Part shown: positions 60,282 through 64,000 of the stretch, in pieces
Position numbering within the stretch: position 1 is the first letter of the stretch
How the letters are laid out: every line of letters starts with the position of its first letter
Origin: Marsupella aquatica
Lineage: Eukaryota > Marchantiophyta
Length of the DNA: 64,000 nucleotides
NCBI GenBank assembly: GCA_973895155.1
Contig: OZ316898.1
Location: forward strand, 20,336,001 to 20,400,000
Direction of reading: 5' to 3'
The notes under the pieces: generated by a model
Seen by the model: only the letters and a program-made list of their open reading frames with translations
What the model was told of the DNA's origin: nothing
Database searches by the model: none
Position numbers and translations under genes: made by a program

Positions 60282-60680
60282 ATGGGGAATTCAATGAGTA
60301 GGTTAGAGGAACAGTTTCAGAGACTTGAAAATAAATTTCTTGAGCATGAAGCAGAGCGGGAAGCAGCGACCGAAGATAGAGAGAGACTGGAAAATGCAAC
60401 GAGGGAAGCCAGAGACAAACAGGAAGCAGAGCGGGTAGCAGAATGGAAAGCAACGAGGGAAGACAGAGAGAGATTGGAAAATAGGTTTGTTGAGCTGGAA
60501 GCAACGAAGGAAGTAGAGAGGCAAGAGCGGGAAGCTGAGATGCTTAGATTCGACCACAGGCTAAGGAAGGCGCGTCAACTAAATCATGCTACAAAGGGTA
60601 AATTGATGGGGAAGATTGAGGAACTCATGGAACAGCTACACCAAGGGAGACAGGTCGCGGAGGCAGGTGCTAGAATCTAG
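60282..60680 (+). CDS. Small coiled-coil ORF with myristoylation-like N-terminus
   Basis: ATG 60282 opens 132 residues. The start MGNSMSRL has glycine at position 2 and serine near position 6, which fits N-myristoylation. The rest is highly charged, Glu/Arg/Ala-rich and heptad-like (RLEEQFQRLENKFLEHEAER) with a repeated DRERLEN element near residues 33 and 66, so a coiled coil is likely. I do not recognise a family. A second ORF begins 23 bases after its stop. It may be one exon of a larger gene: GCAG/GTGCTAG near the end resembles a donor. It could also be a remnant of a mobile element. Confidence 0.45.
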   Translation: MGNSMSRLEEQFQRLENKFLEHEAEREAATEDRERLENATREARDKQEAERVAEWKATREDRERLENRFVELEATKEVERQEREAEMLRFDHRLRKARQLNHATKGKLMGKIEELMEQLHQGRQVAEAGARI

Positions 60681-60703
60681 GTTCCTCCTATATTTTGATT
60701 GCT

Positions 60704-61146
60704 ATGGGCGAATTTGTGTGGATGCTATTGCAAAAGCCAACAACAAAGTTTGGAAGCTCAACATACCTACTTGAGAAGTACCCTGAAAAATTGGCTGCTG
60801 CTAGTAGCTTTCTTGGATTGGATCCAATCAAGGTATCCGACATTCTGGGAAAAGTGATTTTGTACAGAAATTGGAATGCACAGAGTCCAAATTGGTTGGA
60901 AATGAGTGAAAGACTTTCAAATTGTGAGATGTTGTTTTGTGCGTATCCTACTTTGCGAAATTCATTGAAACATCAGTATGGTCTTTTAAGAAAAGCATCA
61001 GAGTATTAAAAAGCTTTTTTGCCTGAGAATTTTGCAAGTTTTGGCCATAGACTCAGTAGATTCTCAAACCACAGTCTCAATAGAGACCTGGTCAATTTGT
61101 TTTGTTGGAGAGATCAATGCATCGATCAGCCTATTGTAATATAGAC
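60704..61146 (+). pseudogene. ORF interrupted by an in-frame stop, family unknown
   Basis: ATG 60704 encodes about 101 residues (MGEFVWMLLQKPTTKFGSST, then LLEKYPEKLAAASSFLGLDP and a Trp/Asn-rich segment) and stops at TAA 61007-61009. The same frame then stays open for about 45 codons (LPENFASFGHRLSRFSNHSL and onward to LFCWRDQ). That is more than expected by chance in this composition, so I read it as a longer protein broken by one stop. No known domain is recognised. It sits directly after the coiled-coil ORF and may once have been its partner or continuation. Confidence 0.35.
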
Positions 61147-61454
61147 ATGATTTTGATGTCAAATTTGTTTATTCATGACAAGACCATTGTCTGTCAAAGT
61201 TGTGCACTGAACACAAAGTGATAACATTCAACAGCGATCTTGCTGCCACACTTCTATGCTGCACATGTGAATATACTTTCTGAAATAAAAAGTCAAATTG
61301 AGTCAATTTCAATCTTTCGGGTGCGGAAAGGATCTCTCTGAGAATACAGATTGTGGGTACCCACAAAATTTGGCCTATTACTTTCGATGATCCCTAGCTA
61401 GCTAATGCTCACAGGCAGATAGATGTTATGGAGGTCACACCTCGACAGTAGCGC

Positions 61455-61760
61455 TACAACATTTGTAAATCCTGTCAGGAGAAGAGGTTACCAGTGTGTA
61501 ACCATTTCTACAGGGGCCTGCTATAGAAGCTTCTTTGAATATTTTGGGAGCAGGTTACAGCCTATAACCCCAGCCCTGCCCTGCATTAGCGTACATAACT
61601 CCTACCCGGAAAGAGGTTACCGGTTCAACTTTTCAGGACACCAGATTATGACTCCCGGCTGCCGCCGGTCAGTTTCTTTTCATATTTTGGACGCAGGGTT
61701 ACAGCCTAGTAACCCTGCGCCCAGACCTGCATTACCCTATACCTTCTTAGTCTGTAAGTC
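61455..61760. repeat. Diverged duplication of about 150 bp
   Basis: Two loosely similar blocks share GAAGAGGTTACC/GGAAAGAGGTTACC, a TATTTTGG(G/A)xGCAGGxTTACAGCCTA segment and CCTGCATTA. The similarity is imperfect, so this is an old duplication. Confidence 0.5.
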
Positions 61761-62944
61761 CTGCCCAGGATGGCGTAGAAGAGTATGGCCGTTGATTGTT
61801 CAAATTTGATTGAAGGACGATCGACAGGCAAGATTTTGTTCATTCTAGGCTTGTCAGACGATATCGAATTGCAAACAAAGCGCCATGAACTCTCTTTGTA
61901 GTGGCGCGTGTTAGTTTATCCTCGAAGCGAGCCATTGTCGTACGAGACGTCTACAATGTCACCAAACGGGCTCAAGTGGACCAGACTATCTATGGCTGCC
62001 TTCATAGTAAGGTCTGATCGTTGGGGTGGTGCTCTGCGATCTAGATCAGCAGTCCATGACTCTGCTGCTGCACCTTTCTGCTATCCCGCCCGCCAGAATT
62101 CTACCCCCATTCATTAAGTAAACTAATGATGCTATATTGTAAGCTTTACACTAGAGACCATTATTGTCGCCGGAGGTCCTCGGGAACACCAGTGGGGTTG
62201 TGTGACAACATTTGACTTCTAACCCCTATGTCCCACAATGCCCTCGGGAAGGAACATGGCAGTACTCTGTTTTTTCCTTCCGAATGCGTGCTTCCTCAAC
62301 TCACACCCAGAGCATCAACGTTTGGTGTCTGAATGGATTTCTTCTCTTGCTTGGTGAGGAAAACAAAGTGGCTCTGTGTTGACTTTTCATATTGGTTTGA
62401 GTAGAAAATTAAGGATACAAGGCTTTTTGTGGCTTCCAGTGGATCCAAACTCGCTAAATTTTGAGATTGACAGAAGCTGGTCGAACAAGATTGCCAAATA
62501 AAGCAAGCATTTGGGCCAAAGTGCTACATGTAAACAGTGTAACCTTTATGACCAAGAAGCTTTGGCGCCCGGCGTAGTTCCACATGGAAGATTCAAGGGG
62601 GGCAGCTTTCTTTTCTGCCAAGACAGGTGTTTTTATGTTGGCGAATTTTAACATTCGAATAACTAGGGTTGAAGAAAGTAAGAATTCTTTGGATAAGACC
62701 AACCATTGCATACGAAAAGAAAATATTATTTTTGCGATGTGGCAAAACAAGGGATAGCCCCAAAACAACTTCCAGACCACCTGTAGCCAAGAAAATTCAT
62801 GTGGAAGGTAGCACTTACAAGCGCTTGGCAAGCTACAGAATATCGTTGCAAAGAAAAGGTACTACTATATAGATTCACTACAAAGATGGGTGCATTACAA
62901 TATTGGGGTTGGCTGGGATGCTACAGGTCCTCAATTATCAACAG

Positions 62945-63151
62945 AGCATCCATCTTCTTGATACACACCGACTTCGCACCCATGGTGTGCGCAGTCTCAA
63001 ACAACTCGCTCGTAGCATCCATCTTCTTGATACACACCGACTTCGCACCCATGGTGTGCGCAGTCTCAAACAACTCGCTCGTAGCATCCAACTTCTTGAT
63101 ACACACCGACTTCGCACCCATGGTGTGCGCAGTCTCAAACAACTCGCTCTA
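62945..63151. repeat. Near-perfect 69-bp triplication next to the LAZ1-like gene
   Basis: Three 69-base units start with AGCATCCA at 62945, 63014 and 63083. I see one base difference between them, at the CATC/CAAC site. The length is 23 codons and more than one frame is open throughout; on the minus strand one frame repeats ELFETAHTMGAKSVCIKK. An acceptor-like TTCCTCGTAG precedes the array on the minus strand, so it could be a 3' exon of the adjacent gene or merely untranslated sequence. Confidence 0.85.
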
Positions 63152-63211
63152 CGAGGAACAGATTCATCCCTCACTGTACAATTCACGACCAAGTACAGCT
63201 TCCCACATAAA

Positions 63212-64000
63212 TCATCCATCTTTCTTCAAACGTTTGGCATTTGCAGCAGCAATCATTTTCTCTGTATCCCCAGAGTACTCAGACGTGGAGAAAGCATACT
63301 GTTGGACAACAGCAAAAATGACCATCTCTAGACAAACAAAGAGGTTTTGATAGGCTTCCTCGATTTGAGAAATTTCTAGGAATTTGTGCTCAGTGCGGAT
63401 AACTTCTGTGTAAGCGAGCATTGAAAGCATAACTCCCTGCACGTTGAGGAGCAAAAGAGGAGTCCATTTAGTACTCTTTTTCACTCGTTCCCTATTCCAC
63501 ATCAAAATCATGGAAAGCAAAACAAAAATATTCTAGGAATGAGGACACCTACACTTCTTCGTACACCTCATGACCTCAACGATTTCCTCGGGCACGTCTC
63601 GACGAATGACAAAGAAAACTTGGGGGAGTCTTCGAAAGTAAGATTTAAGACCACATTGAAGACACCAATTCTGATCCAATTCTTCGAATATACCTTCTGC
63701 AAACTGGCATGCATTTCACTGGTGTAATGCAATCATATTGGACTCTGTTCACAAATGAAGAGGTACTCTCAATATTCGTGAGAATTTACCTGCCAGAAGG
63801 AGAAGAAAACAACGCCCTTGATGCAGATAATCTTTGCCAACGGACTATGAGGAGCTAGTTCTTTACTGAACACGTGATAAAAGGTTATCAAAGAGTACAT
63901 AGCAAGTGATACTGATATGTTCAAAATGATGCTTGTAACCCACATGATCAGACCCTCATATAGACCAAGCAACTCCAAGCCCACAATCAGTACTGAGACA
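63212..64000 (-). CDS. LAZ1 / DUF300 (TMEM184-like) membrane protein, 3' part only
   Basis: The gene enters from the right edge, so its 5' end is missing. Exon A (from beyond 64000 to 63790) contains GLYEGLIMWVTSIILNISVS, a SLAMYSLITFYHVF helix, then ELAPHSPLAKIICIKGVVFF and SFWQ. Exon B (63436-63212) joins in phase with GVMLSMLAYTEVIR, then ISQIEEAYQNLFVCLEMVIF and AVVQQYAFSTSEYSG, ending KRLKKDG and TGA. These are signature parts of the DUF300/LAZ1 family, multi-pass endomembrane proteins linked in plants to programmed cell death and vacuole function. Many homologues have a longer tail, so further 3' exons are possible, but no clean donor precedes the stop. Confidence 0.88.

Larger units (their letters stand above)
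61147..63211. other. Region downstream of the LAZ1-like gene
   Basis: It probably includes the 3' untranslated region of the minus-strand LAZ1-like gene and perhaps further 3' exons. A minus-strand frame near 62620-62530 starts after a good acceptor (CTTGGCAG) and ends before GTTACA, but I cannot connect it in frame. The tandem repeats are listed separately. Confidence 0.45.

Noticed and set aside
63580-63670. Candidate exon of the LAZ1-like gene between its two clear exons
   Set aside because: Exon A ends SFWQ and exon B begins GVMLS, which is the continuous family sequence in the correct phase. Inserting this segment would interrupt a conserved region.
1-64000. tRNA, rRNA genes and CRISPR arrays
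   Set aside because: I looked for B-box-like GGTTCGAATCC segments, rRNA signatures and evenly spaced direct repeats with unique spacers. Nothing convincing was found; tandem repeats here lack CRISPR-style spacers. A tRNAscan run would be decisive.

Overview
This is nuclear DNA of a land plant. The genes are split by many short GT-AG introns, each exon ends in the phase the next one needs, and the proteins include plant-type families: an ankyrin protein with a C-terminal PGG-like membrane domain, an Mpv17/PMP22 protein with a plastid-like leader, and a LAZ1/DUF300 protein. The best lineage clue is a spliced, nuclear-type gene for a cyanobacterial-type sulfate ABC permease (CysW/SULP2-like) with a presequence. 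As I recall, flowering plants lack this system while green algae and some bryophytes keep it. A bryophyte, perhaps a liverwort, is therefore my best guess, but the sequence does not prove it.

Layout. 1-6600: gene-free, with short tandem and inverted repeats and a pyrimidine-rich minisatellite. 6899-12507 (+): an 18-exon gene for a protein with a helical N-terminus and WD40 repeats. 14852-19515 (-): the 12-exon SULP2/CysW-like permease, whose first intron holds a degenerate tandem array. 19516-22712: a MITE-like inverted-repeat element and two tandem arrays. 22713-25732 (+): a probable plastid membrane protein of unknown function, with one odd splice junction. 26980-29693 (-): a 7-exon Mpv17/PMP22 protein with a glycine-rich linker. 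29694-35603: CT-rich promoter, tandem duplications and a possible decayed gene. 35617-38916 (+): an intronless 1099-residue ankyrin/PGG protein with a 3-codon uORF ending one base before its start. 38917-44162: gene-poor, with a decayed coiled-coil ORF. 44163-45066 (-): a 2-exon glyoxalase/VOC protein. 45067-53109: about 8 kb of repeats. 53110 to about 56915 (-): an atypical SDR (NAD(P)-binding Rossmann) protein like Arabidopsis At5g10730. 56916-60281: repeats, including a long inverted duplication. 60282-61146 (+): two adjacent ORFs, the second apparently broken. 63212-64000 (-): the 3' end of a LAZ1/DUF300 gene, with a fresh 69-bp triplication just downstream.

The genes do not form a pathway. 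Several products (permease, the 22713 protein, Mpv17 protein) look organelle-directed and sit in membranes, but neighbouring genes are mostly convergent or divergent with kilobases between them, so each should be regulated on its own. Exon models come from reading splice sites and frame continuity by eye; no database or transcript was consulted.
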